From Perkinsus olseni (Eukaryota > Perkinsozoa > Perkinsida > Perkinsidae): DNA of 46,957 bases. The stretch covers positions 1-46,957 of the forward strand of contig JABANP010000422.1 of assembly GCA_013115135.1 (NCBI GenBank). Direction: 5' to 3'. This document shows, one piece after another, positions 1 through 9,220 of this stretch (position 1 is the first letter of the stretch; each line of letters begins with the position of its first letter). Under the pieces are notes generated by a model. It made no database searches, was not told where the DNA came from, and worked only from the letters and a program-made list of their open reading frames with translations. The position numbers and the translations under genes are program-made.

Positions 1-573
1 TCTCATCCTCCTGTAGGCCGACCCAGTACGACATCGCTGCACCTTGAGAGAATCCAGCGAGAACCTGTACGTATGTTGACCTATTTTGTATCTTGCCACA
101 GCGAGCTGAAGATACGCCTACAATATCCTTCCTTGTCACGCCAGTGTCTGCCATCTCCTTCGATATGATTTCTCGAATCCTCACGGCCGATTCTTCAATC
201 CCCTCCGCGCTCGCTTCCAACTTGGATGAGGTCAGTGATTTAATATCGTACCTAGCTCTCGTGTTCATACCAAAGTTTTCCGCAACTCATCCTCCTCACC
301 AAGACGGCATCGGAGCGCCCATGTTAACCGTCACTGGCTGTACTTTCGCCGTCGGTAAGATAAAACGGGTTGATGGGAACTGCCTCGACCAGATCCTCGC
401 AGCGTTCTCCCACCCTTGGGCGGTGTCTCCGAGACCATGCATGACTATCATCAGGCCTGGCAAGTATCTTAGGTTGACCCTAGTAAGATACGCAGCTTAC
501 TGTTGACGCGACCTTCCTTTGGGTTCAACACAATCATTGTCCCGTTCTCTCGCGTTTCAGTAACATGCGTCAT
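1..573 (-). CDS. acyl-protein thioesterase (LYPLA/APT-like), cut by window start
   Basis: Serine hydrolase of the alpha/beta fold that removes palmitate from S-acylated proteins in the cytosol (family knowledge). Exons on the minus strand: 573-501, 456-300, 251-122 and 64-1 (open at the window edge). All splice phases agree and all introns are GT-AG (44, 48 and 57 nt). Seen in the protein: HGLGDTAQGW near the oxyanion region, a PVTVNMGAPMPSW-type block, YDIKSL, and the nucleophile elbow GFSQGAAMS (Ser in GxSxG) in the last visible exon. The Asp and His of the triad would lie beyond the window. The ATG at 573 is the first in frame ahead of MIVLNPKEG; an upstream exon cannot be excluded. Family assignment is firm; the exact substrate is not known. 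Confidence 0.85.
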
Positions 574-861
574 CGTCCAGAAAAGTGCGCCTAGTTCCGA
601 GCCTCCTCGAAATGTTGCCCGTCGTGAAATATCCAAAGGTTGACCTTGCAAGATACAAAATAGGTTAGATCGCTGCCACATCTACAAACTCGACACCATT
701 TACTGGTATTGAATGGTGTTAGTATACGCATGCCGATTATTAGCATCTATGAATTTATCATCATCCTCCCGGAGGCCCCAACAGAATCGGCCGCCAATGG
801 CCCGCCTGGGAGGGGTTGCAGCCACCTCGAGAGGACATCACTAGGACCTGAGTAAAAATAC

Positions 862-935
862 CGCTGCCGGGGATCGAACCCGAGACCTCGGCTACCTCCA
901 TGAAAGCCTTCACTGGATTCTCTCGCACAAGCCCT
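862..935 (-). repeat. tRNA-derived SINE-like relic (B box)
   Basis: On the minus strand a Pol III B-box-like GGTTCGATCC (871-880) sits in a T-arm-like context ending in CCCCGG, followed by a T run. No cloverleaf can be completed, so it is not a tRNA gene. The rest of 574-1017 holds no gene I can support. Confidence 0.4.
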
Positions 936-1828
936 TGAAAGGTAGGTGTGGGCTCATTCTAAGAACCATGCCCACAATTTGTCGAATTCCACCGGATTCG
1001 AAACAGTAGCGCTCGCCCTACCTGCTTAGCCCAGAGCACCTCCAAGGCGGTCCGCAATGCCGAAGAACGAGGGAACCCGAGACTCTACAAAACAGAGCTT
1101 TGAGGTCCGTCCTATTTTCGTGGCGCGCGGGAAAAACTCGCCGGGTTACCGATGCCGGAGAGCCGCTAGCTACGGAGGGAGCTCTCTCCTGTGGGCTCCA
1201 GGGCACCTCAAGATCATCATACATGCCAAGATCAGTGAATGGGGTCGCCACGGCGATGGTAGGGTCATCTTGCTCCTCTTGCATTTCCTCAACGCTGCTC
1301 CCTCTCCTGTCCGGCGTGAATGGTGGCATGAAGCTGACCTGAAGACAACTGGCACTCCATAAATGGCGACGCTTCGCTGTGACGATCACCTCACTCAGCG
1401 GCGGCCTGCCACCGCCGATCGGACTGCACACATGACCCAGATCTTGGCTTGCCACAGGCATCACATCTTCTTCATAATCTTGCCCATCTTGCATTTCCTC
1501 AACGCTCCTTAGATGGGTGCTGATGAAGCTCACCACATCATCTGGCGTGAGGTCAGGCATGCCTCCATTCCGCCGCCGATGATTCCTCTTCTGACGACTC
1601 GGCAACAACGAAATGCCACCGACGTCTGCGCCTGCCGAGAAGCGCAAAAATGGCAAACAAAAATTGCTTCGCTCCGCCGGATATTCACCTTTATTCCGAG
1701 CAGTTCTGCTGTTGCCGACTGTCACTCGTCTTCGACGCCTTGGAGCCGCTCGGGCCACCACTTGTCGAGTCGTCGGAGGAGGAGCCACCCCAGGAGGCAG
1801 TCTAAATCAGAATAAAAATGCCTTCACT

Positions 1829-1867
1829 GGGATTCGAACCCACGACCTATCTACCCTCTGAACTCCC
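1829..1867 (-). repeat. tRNA-derived SINE-like relic
   Basis: The minus strand shows GGTCGTGGGTTCGAATCCC, a B box and T-arm with a downstream T run, like the relics at 862 and 3640. No complete tRNA structure. Confidence 0.4.
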
Positions 1868-1879
1868 AACCATCATCAT

Positions 1880-2948
1880 CATCACCAGCGGGGGTGACCG
1901 GCATCGACGCGAGGGAGGACTGAGGCACACCCGAAAGAGGAGTGCGTGGTGGAGCGAGCTGCTACATCTCGCCCGACTTCAAGTGTCGTGTCGAAGACCC
2001 CACGGCCGGAGAGGGTGCTGCTGCTTCTCCTCCTCTTCCTCCCCGAGGAGGGAGGGCCATCATCGAAGGAGAACTCGCTGGGTGGAGGCTGCTGTGCTAG
2101 CCCTGCTCTGGATGAGCTATCATCAATGACAGGGGCCGGGTATCCCACCTCGGAGGGTGTCAATGTCCATGGCACTGTCGTCTGCTCCTCCTCCTCCCAG
2201 GTTAACCGATCGCACAGGGGACTCCGACGACATCTGACCAAACAGCAGCAGCAGCAGCAGTGGCTGTGTATGTCCTAAGGGATACTAATGAGTAACGCAA
2301 GAACGCACTATACCTCAATTCTAAATAATGATGCTCTACCGAGGATTGCAAGGGAGCTGGAATGATGCTAATATGAAGGGCGACTTACTGCACTCCCCCT
2401 CCTACTCCTCCTGCTGCTGTTGCTGGCTACCGCCGCCGACAGGAGGTCGTCCAGAGGGGTATTGCCCTGTGAGAAGGGGGAGGGTGCACTCCTGAATGAT
2501 GGTGATGAGGTAGGATGACACGTAGGGGGTATCTACCTTGACGGTGTCATGTGCTCCATTATAGCCTTCATGGCAGGTGACAGCAAGCGGGCATTCTGAA
2601 GGTCCCGGGTTCGATCCTCGGTGAGGACATCTCATTACCTCCCGTAATGCGTCAATAGTCTCTGCCTCGGACCACCCATCTGCCTCCTCCGAGATAGCCG
2701 GCAAGGACGGCGCCAGCGGCGGTGCTCCTCCTCTGAACAGTGAAACACCAACACCCTAGGAAAATTGAAAAGTGTCCGAGAAAGCCGCCCTTGCCAAAGA
2801 CGAGGAAAAAGATACCCATATCTGCGTCGAGGAGCTCTGATTACCTTCCCCTTTTCTTCGATGATTTGGCTGCTCCCCTGCCCCCACCGGACCAGTTGTT
2901 GGCAGCTGTCGGGTTCCTCAGCATTCGACCGATAAGACCCTCCGCCAT
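1880..2948 (-). CDS. multi-exon gene of unknown function, probably continuing toward 1018
   Basis: No family recognised. Four exons have consistent phases and GT-AG introns: 2948-2845 (ATG in a good context, MAEGLIGRML...), 2732-2639, 2466-2389 (ending at a GTAAGT donor) and 2233-2149. A fifth exon (from about 2105 down to about 1940) carries SEFSFDDGPPSSGRKRRRSS, a likely nuclear-localisation type cluster. The product is hydrophilic, rich in Ser, Pro and basic clusters, with acidic stretches. An open frame at 1018-1788 on the same strand, with two SVEEMQ repeats and a LTPDDVVSFISTHL segment, may be its 3' part, but I could not join it. Intron 2 contains a SINE-like insertion. A nuclear regulatory protein is only a guess. 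Confidence 0.5.
2575..2625 (+). repeat. tRNA-derived SINE-like relic inside an intron
   Basis: A plus-strand B box GGTTCGATCC (2607-2616) in a CCCGGGTTCGATCCTCGG context lies in intron 2 of the minus-strand unknown gene, antisense to it. No A box is convincing. Confidence 0.35.
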
Positions 2949-3050
2949 GGTCTCCACGACCTCTACTTTCAACTTATGTAGACGAGACAACCCCAGTAGG
3001 AGGGGACCGGAGGTCCTGAGATGAGCTTGAATGGTGAAGTACATGAGACA

Positions 3051-3200
3051 AGGTCGAAGAGTGTAAGATACCGAGAGAGGTCGGTGAGCGGAAGATACCA
3101 AGCAAGGTCGAAGAGTGTAAGATACCGAGAAAGGTCGGTTAGCGGAAGATACCGAGCAAGGTCGAAGAGTGTAAGATACCGAGAAAGGTCGGTGAAGCGA
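3051..3200 (+). repeat. tandem repeat, 54-bp unit made of two 27-bp halves
   Basis: Nearly three copies with period 54 start at 3051, 3105 and 3159. Each unit is two similar 27-bp halves, both carrying AGGTCG and AAGATACC. Both strands stay open through it (Arg/Ser-rich on plus, Leu/Tyr/Asp-rich on minus), but no gene context supports translation. Similar AAGATAC words occur singly in introns elsewhere in the window. Confidence 0.85.
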
Positions 3201-3639
3201 AAAATATACACCTTGTGTCCATCCATGGCATAGGAGGGGAATGGTACGACCGAGCCATTCGGTTAGGAGCCTGTCGAACGAATTCTATCCAGTGGCCTTC
3301 ACGAGTGAGAAGATTCCCGAGGAGCCCTCAACCCCTAGCAGCAGCGGTGGGGGGGCACAAGGGCAACTAGCCAACTACCACCGACCTCCCTTCTTTACTT
3401 CAGTTCACTGGACATCACAACTCTCGCTGCCTCGCTGAGTTTAACATCAAGAGCTGCCTCTCTGCTGAGGCCCTTTAGTGCGTAGGCCAGTCGCCATAGT
3501 ACCACTAGAGGGGATGGGTCTGATGGCAGGGGACGAGAATCTCAAGGGGGGCAGGAGTCGGCCTTAGACTCTTTCGGGAATGAGACAATTTCTAGTATTA
3601 ATACCGGATTGATAGGATCCCAACAGATTCACCGCTACT

Positions 3640-3715
3640 GAGCTGCTAGGTTCGAACCCACGACCTCAAGATAGCAAACGTGACCCGCTACCGCTACGCC
3701 AAACCATACTGATCG
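3640..3715 (-). repeat. tRNA-derived SINE-like relic with A and B boxes
   Basis: Best preserved of the tRNA-like relics. Minus strand: TGGCGTAGCGGTAGCGG (A-box-like) followed about 30 nt later by GGTCGTGGGTTCGAACC (B box). The acceptor stem does not pair, so it is a relic or SINE head rather than a tRNA. Confidence 0.5.
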
Positions 3716-3719
3716 AGAC

Positions 3720-5125
3720 TGCCGATAAAAGCCCGAGCGGCGACTCCCTGTCAATACCGCTCTACTCTCACTGACATCATGAGTATACAATTTGTGATGG
3801 AAGATGTAAGAATGATGCCGCTCTGCCGCGCATGCCGCTATGCAGCAGCAGGGGCTCGAAGGAGTTCTCACATACTTGCCACATCAACAGCACAACCGTG
3901 CCCGCCCCACATGCCGGCATAACGACCTCATCCTTGCATTTTACATTTCCCGTTACACAGTGTATTGTTGTCGTGAGTTACGCTGCGCTTAGCAGTTCCC
4001 TCTGCAATGCTCCCTCCTACTACCCTTCCCTCCTCCCACTGCCCGCCTTCTCGGTGTCCGGGGGGCAACAGCAGCAGCCGATGTCGGCATTTTACCTGGA
4101 TGATGCTGCTGACCCAGAAGAAGGATCTCTCACATCCTCATTATCCTCCCACCGCCCACTCCTTAACTTAGACTGGCAACACTACACCCAAGGCACGGAT
4201 CGAGAAACTCGAACGATAATAACAACAATCGCCGTCGTCTTGGTCGTCGTCCTCGTCGTTATTCAGAGCACCAAAGCAAAGACGGCAGTCTAGTGATGCC
4301 TCGGTCGTATTGATTATTATTATGATGATTTCACACGAGCTGACGATGATGATGATGATGACGAGAATGCTGCCACCACCAAACTTTTGGACCTCATCCC
4401 AAGAAATAAAAAATGTAATAAAGTCACAGCAGCAGTAGTACACAACGGCGACGAGGGATGGTAGTAGTATTCGACAACAGCAGCAGCCGGAGGAGGCAAC
4501 AACAGTATTATCCAAGACTTGTCGCCATCAACGACGACGACGACGACGACGTCGACGATCATCAAAGTAAGACGAGCAATGAACAGTAAGTCCCGATGAC
4601 GATGGAAGCAGCCCAGAAAGCAGGAACACACCCACCACCGATGCCGTCGCTACTGCAACAACGATTATGATAATACTATTACGAAGATCATATGGCAGAG
4701 TTATCCACTACTACAATAACAACCGGGAAAACGACCACGGAAATAATAGTAGTGACAACGATGAAGATCGTAATATGGATGTTAATAGAAATTTACCAAG
4801 TCTGCTACTACTACTACCGAGACCAGCTGCTGAACCCATGTTCCACGAGGACTCGCAGCTGGGGGAGTAGCAGGAGGAGCAGGCTGTTACTATAAAGATA
4901 GGGGGACTGCATTGATTGGCCACAATTCTTAGACGGCTGCTGCCGCTGGTGATGCAAAGGAAGCAGCAGATGGTGATAGACAAGAGTAGTAAACAACGAG
5001 GGTTGCAGCAGCCACAGCAGCAGCAGAGAGAAGACAAGGAGACAATGATAGAAACACCATAGGACATGTAGCATACACATGGGCCTTTATAAAAGTATAC
5101 GGTATGGTTATTACCGCCATCATCA
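3720..5125. repeat. trinucleotide-rich low-complexity stretch
   Basis: Clusters of (GAT)n near 4343, (ACG)n at about 4530-4553, and CAG/GTA-type runs to about 5060. The many open frames here on both strands are low-complexity shadows; none shows a domain. Part may be 3' untranslated region of the RRM-like gene that ends at 5126. Confidence 0.7.
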
Positions 5126-6370
5126 TTACCAGAGGGTCCTAGGTGCCGGGTCCAACGAACACGTTGTAAAACGTCTACTACCGCTAGCTCCCGCTCCGGC
5201 GGAGGCAGCACTCATCAAGCGATTGGCATCGTCAAAGACCGTCGTAGAATATGCTCTTGCCGGGGACGATCGTTCTTCTTCTTTCTTGTCAGAGGCGGCA
5301 AAGAGGTTGCCCATCGCCATAGACCCGCTCCGCAGCTCCCGCATGAACGCTGGCAGCTCGAACTCATCGGACTTATTACTCATACCCGACGCCGGGGAAC
5401 TCTCCGGGCTCGTCGGCGACGATATCGTACTGGTCTCCAGTGCTGAGAAGGACTCACCTCCCCCGTTGCTGCTGCTGCCAGTCGAATGCCTGTGCTTCCT
5501 CTCAAAGACCTGCACCTCACAGGAATGGCCGCATATGGTGTGCTTGGGCGTGGACAGTATCCTGCTGACGACGTCAGGGTCCTCCATCACGACGAAGCCG
5601 ACGCTCGGTGGCCTCACTCGGACGTTCTTGTCGTTGTTACTGTCACCACCGCTGGTCGACGCCGTCCGAGCTTGGCGATGTAATACCAAAATATTAGTAA
5701 CCTTACCCCACATTGAGAAATACTCTCTCAGCTTTGGCGGGGACTCGAAGCCAAGCTTCTGTATTTTACGCACAGTAAAGACTCTCTTCTCGTCGACGTT
5801 ACTCAGTGACCTCAGCACGTGCCATAAAGGTACACCGTGGTCAGGGAAGTTAGTATCAACCAGAGGGGCTTCATGCTGGTGAGGGGACACGTCAGAAGAA
5901 GGGGAGGAGGACACACCCCTAGCAAGATGCTGTAGATGGGGACCGCTACCAGTGACCACTGAACGATAACTGGGTCGAGAGGACTCCTCGTGGGCAGCCG
6001 CAACGACAGGGACGTGAGAGTCTGCGCCAAAGGACGTCGAACTGAATGCGGTGACGGGAGCATCGGCGGTGGGTGGTGGTGGTGGAATGCCACTGAGGGT
6101 AGCCAGCAAAGTGTTGGAGGCAGCGAGGCGGTCCGCCAAGTTGTCCACTTGAGTCGTGAGGACATTGTTCCTTTCTCGTTCTACGTTAACCTCGTCTTCC
6201 AAGCGCTGGATCACAGACCATAGTCGAAGGAGTAGATCAGAAGGTGGGGGCATCACCATCGCAGCAGTAGACGACTGCTGCTGCTGCTGGTCGCCGCGGC
6301 CAAGAAGGGATGGTAACTGTGCTACCGGTGCCGGGACGTTAGTCCTCTGCTGCGTGTAAGAAATAGCCAT
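5126..6370 (-). CDS. RRM-like RNA-binding protein
   Basis: Single open frame of 414 aa from ATG 6370. Order seen: a Gln run (about residues 29-33), a short coiled-coil-like segment with repeated Leu (about 45-90), a Ser/Pro-rich linker, then an RRM-like domain (about 190-290). In that domain FTVRKIQKLGF resembles RNP2, and after a disordered loop VGFVVMEDPDVVSRIL resembles RNP1 plus helix 2. The C-terminus is Ser-rich. This RRM variant with a LGF core is, to my knowledge, common in alveolates. It likely binds RNA, target unknown. A potential GTAATG donor overlaps the stop, so a further 3' exon is possible. The divergent neighbour is the tRNA gene. Confidence 0.7.
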   Translation of the reverse strand: MAISYTQQRTNVPAPVAQLPSLLGRGDQQQQQSSTAAMVMPPPSDLLLRLWSVIQRLEDEVNVERERNNVLTTQVDNLADRLAASNTLLATLSGIPPPPPTADAPVTAFSSTSFGADSHVPVVAAAHEESSRPSYRSVVTGSGPHLQHLARGVSSSPSSDVSPHQHEAPLVDTNFPDHGVPLWHVLRSLSNVDEKRVFTVRKIQKLGFESPPKLREYFSMWGKVTNILVLHRQARTASTSGGDSNNDKNVRVRPPSVGFVVMEDPDVVSRILSTPKHTICGHSCEVQVFERKHRHSTGSSSNGGGESFSALETSTISSPTSPESSPASGMSNKSDEFELPAFMRELRSGSMAMGNLFAASDKKEEERSSPARAYSTTVFDDANRLMSAASAGAGASGSRRFTTCSLDPAPRTLW

Positions 6371-6971
6371 TTAAACAGAGTGGCAACAATAAACAATGCA
6401 TGAACTGGCAATCATGATGATAATCATAGACAGCAGTCACAACCGAGCTCCCCCAATGGGGGAGAGGAGCTCCGATCGCGCGAAGAAGAGTCCTAAGTAG
6501 AAGCATCAAGATTGCTAAAACGCTAGCGCTAGCCCGGATACGATAGGCGGGTGGGGGAAGGCTGTCCCTCCTCCTCCTCGTTGTGAGAAGAGTAGATAGT
6601 CGATACTCAAGTGTTCCCTTCCACTACGGCGCCCCTCAGGGGGCTCTCCTTACTTATGCCTCACCTTACGGGTTGCCAGCTGGAGTCGTGCTGTGAGATC
6701 CTTTAGCCCCATCGCCGAGGAGGGGCATTCAAAAGCTAGACGGCGTTGTGCAGCAGTTGATTCACTTAGCGATGGCACTTCACAGAGGGCCGTGACGAGA
6801 AAGAATTCCACACGTACCACCGTGATGCATGAGAACTGTTTGTTGAACACCCCGAGGTTCGCAGAGAGCTTTCGACATTTGAAAACGACTAGCACCCATC
6901 GAGATATCAACAAAATAGCTGGATGAAGTTCGAAGTCTGATACTCTACCATTCCGGGCGCTTGACTTCAAC
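6371..6971. other. intergenic, no gene seen
   Basis: Separates the divergent RRM-like gene and tRNA-Arg. Contains a short GC-rich hairpin, CTCCCCC-AAT-GGGGGAG (about 6446-6462), of unknown role and an unsupported open frame. Confidence 0.6.
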
Positions 6972-7044
6972 GCCCCGCTGGCCCAATGGATAAGGCGCCA
7001 CCCTCCTAAGGTGGAGATTCCGGGTTCGATCCCCGGGTGGGGTA
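6972..7044 (+). tRNA. tRNA-Arg (anticodon CCU)
   Basis: A 73-nt cloverleaf can be drawn: acceptor GCCCCGC with GTGGGGT (two G-U pairs), D arm around GCCCAATGGATAAGGC, anticodon stem CCACC/GGTGG with loop CTCCTAA giving anticodon CCT, variable loop AGATT, T arm CCGGG-TTCGATC-CCCGG, discriminator A. It decodes AGG. A and B boxes are intact and a T4 Pol III terminator lies at 7045-7048. No intron. Confidence 0.95.
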
Positions 7045-7048
7045 TTTT
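7045..7048 (+). terminator. Pol III T-run terminator of tRNA-Arg
   Basis: TTTT directly follows the tRNA 3' end. Confidence 0.7.
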
Positions 7049-7486
7049 ATCACTCCATATCGTGCTTGTTCCCTACCTGCAGTAGCATGTTGAAGTTGAC
7101 CAGCGTAACTTAACTTACGGTGGTTTATCGAAGTTCAATAATTTGTTAATGGGTGCTGCTACTTCAACTCCCCTATCAGAGGCCAGGGCAGCCTCCGCCT
7201 CCTGTAATAAGTTCGGGGTCGATTCGTATGCCGTGGAATGGGGGGCTCGTCTTAACGTGGGGATGAACTGAATAAGTGAATGCTGCTCTAGCGCCGATGA
7301 TATTAAAAATGTATGGAATATTATTTATATTGCTCTGGAAGAGCAGAGGCGCTCCATGAGCATGAATGAAACCTCTAAGGCATTGATTCAATATACGGCA
7401 AAGGACGCCTTTCTGTACCCGAACTTACTTTCTACTGCACCTCACCGCACCCGTCGATAGCTCGTATTTCTCTTCATCATCCTCAG

Positions 7487-9071
7487 TGCCCACCAATTCT
7501 CGCGTAGCCGTGGTAGCTGGAGCTACTGGAGCCACAGGCCGTTGGGTCGTCAGTGAGTTGCTCAACTCTAATGTGGTTACCAAGGTAATAATGATCTCCA
7601 TCTGGGCTGGGTACGACGGGTCCTTGATCCCTCCTCATACGGCATGCGTGAACCCTCTTGCCCGATGGTTGTGTTAACTCTCTGTGTCGTGTGCAACACA
7701 AATGAAGTACTACACCGCTCGCCAACCTCATTCTTTTGGCAGGTCGTGGCGGTGACAAGGAATGATATTTCTGATGCAAAAAGCGTATTCCAGCAAGTGA
7801 AGTCTGAGGAGGGATACTCCAAGCTGATCGTCGCTCCAGCTGACTGGAAGAAGATGGCTGAGAAGCCCGAAGATGCCTCCCTCCCTGAGCGTGCGTTAGA
7901 GACAGTAGGTCTGGCGTATCTTTCCTAATATTCATGCTCAACCTCGAGATTCCAGAGTGATTTCTCAGATAAAGTCTGCTGCCAACGGTGAGAGCTGCAT
8001 CGCCTTCTGCTGCCTCGGATCGGCCCCCTACACCGAGGAGTCGGATTATCTAGCTCCCACTGCCTTCGCCCATGCTTGCAAGAAAGCTGATCAATCTGTT
8101 GGCATGTCCCTGGTAATAAGGCGGGCTTTGGGCGAGGGGGCCTGCAGGAGGGGGGATAGTATCGTTATAATAGTGGTGATGTGAATATGTCTATCGTATG
8201 AAATACCACTGATGACTAGATTACTCACCCCTCCAACGTTGTAGAATAGTTAACAGTCTCGGAGTATCGTGATAATCATCATCAGTTGGGTGTAGCTTAT
8301 TATCATACCGTGATATCAAGCGACCGATTATTATCAATAGGCCCCGGGACAGATTCGTGTATGGGTTCGGATGGATTTGAGCCCGACTGAGAGTTTGGTA
8401 AATGCGATCGAAATCTTATTTTCTGTAGAAGTACAGGTTGAAGCTAAGATTCCTGGTAGGTATCCGCTGGCGGAGCTGACCCCAACTCCATGATCGGATA
8501 CTCGAAAACGATCGGCAGAAGAGAGGAGGCCTTTGAGGGGATGAAGTTCGATCGTTTGTCCATCTTCCGACCGGCGATGCTACTCAGACAGGATAAACAA
8601 CGCATGAAGGAGAAGATATTCTTACCGATGGTGGGGGAGGGGAGTATCGAGTTTAGGCAGGCTCCGCTGAGGGGTGGCAGCTATTGTAAATCACCTGACA
8701 TGATTTACATTCTGAGAGCATCAGTTGTCGACCCGTACGTACTTCGTGTCACCATTTACTCTACCACCGTAGATCGCCTGTTGCGGTCGTTGGCCTTCGG
8801 TGCTGTATTCTCGGCGTTGTGACGATAATAGTAATCCACCCACCACCGAAGGGAATCTTTCGACCGCATGATGCGCTAGGATGTATGATGACCTCATCTC
8901 TCCTATCCTATCCTTCTTCAGACGCCGCCCAAGTATCGCGTGGACACCCGCGATGTAGCGAGGGCGATGGTGTTCGACGCCACGCACCAGGCTGAGGAGG
9001 AGGGTGCCAAGCCGACCATATACAGTAACGCGGACATTCAGGCTACAGCGAGGATGGCCGCACAGGAGTGA
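7487..9071 (+). CDS. TIP30/HTATIP2-like NAD(P)-binding oxidoreductase (atypical SDR)
   Basis: Exons 7487-7584, 7743-7904, 7969-8112, 8460-8630 and 8922-9071 join in phase through GT-AG introns to about 241 aa, the usual TIP30 length. Seen: the Rossmann nucleotide-binding motif AGATGATG near the N-terminus, FCCLGS at strand 4, a VSAGGADPNS block with GYSKTIG (Tyr-x3-Lys type), FDRLSIFRPAMLL, and a C-terminal DTRDVARAMVF. Family members bind NADPH; the cellular role in protists is unknown. The first visible exon starts with TG after an AG, so the A of the start codon must come from an unseen upstream exon. Exon borders at 7969 and 8630 are the best fit among few choices. Confidence 0.85.
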
Positions 9072-9220
9072 TCATTATCATCATACCACACCTTTCGGGC
9101 ATCGTAAGACTTATATTCATTCGTACTGTGTTACTTTGCGTTTGCCTAGTGTGGTAATCGAGAGGAGTGTGGGTTGGTTGGAATGAGGCGTTAGTTTTTC
9201 AATGCTTCCTGAGTCGTCCA

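Noticed and set aside
3640..3715. tRNA gene
   Set aside because: A and B boxes are present but the acceptor and anticodon stems do not pair.
3832..4293. Open frame of 153 codons
   Set aside because: Low-complexity shadow in a trinucleotide-rich stretch, with no domain and no splice context.
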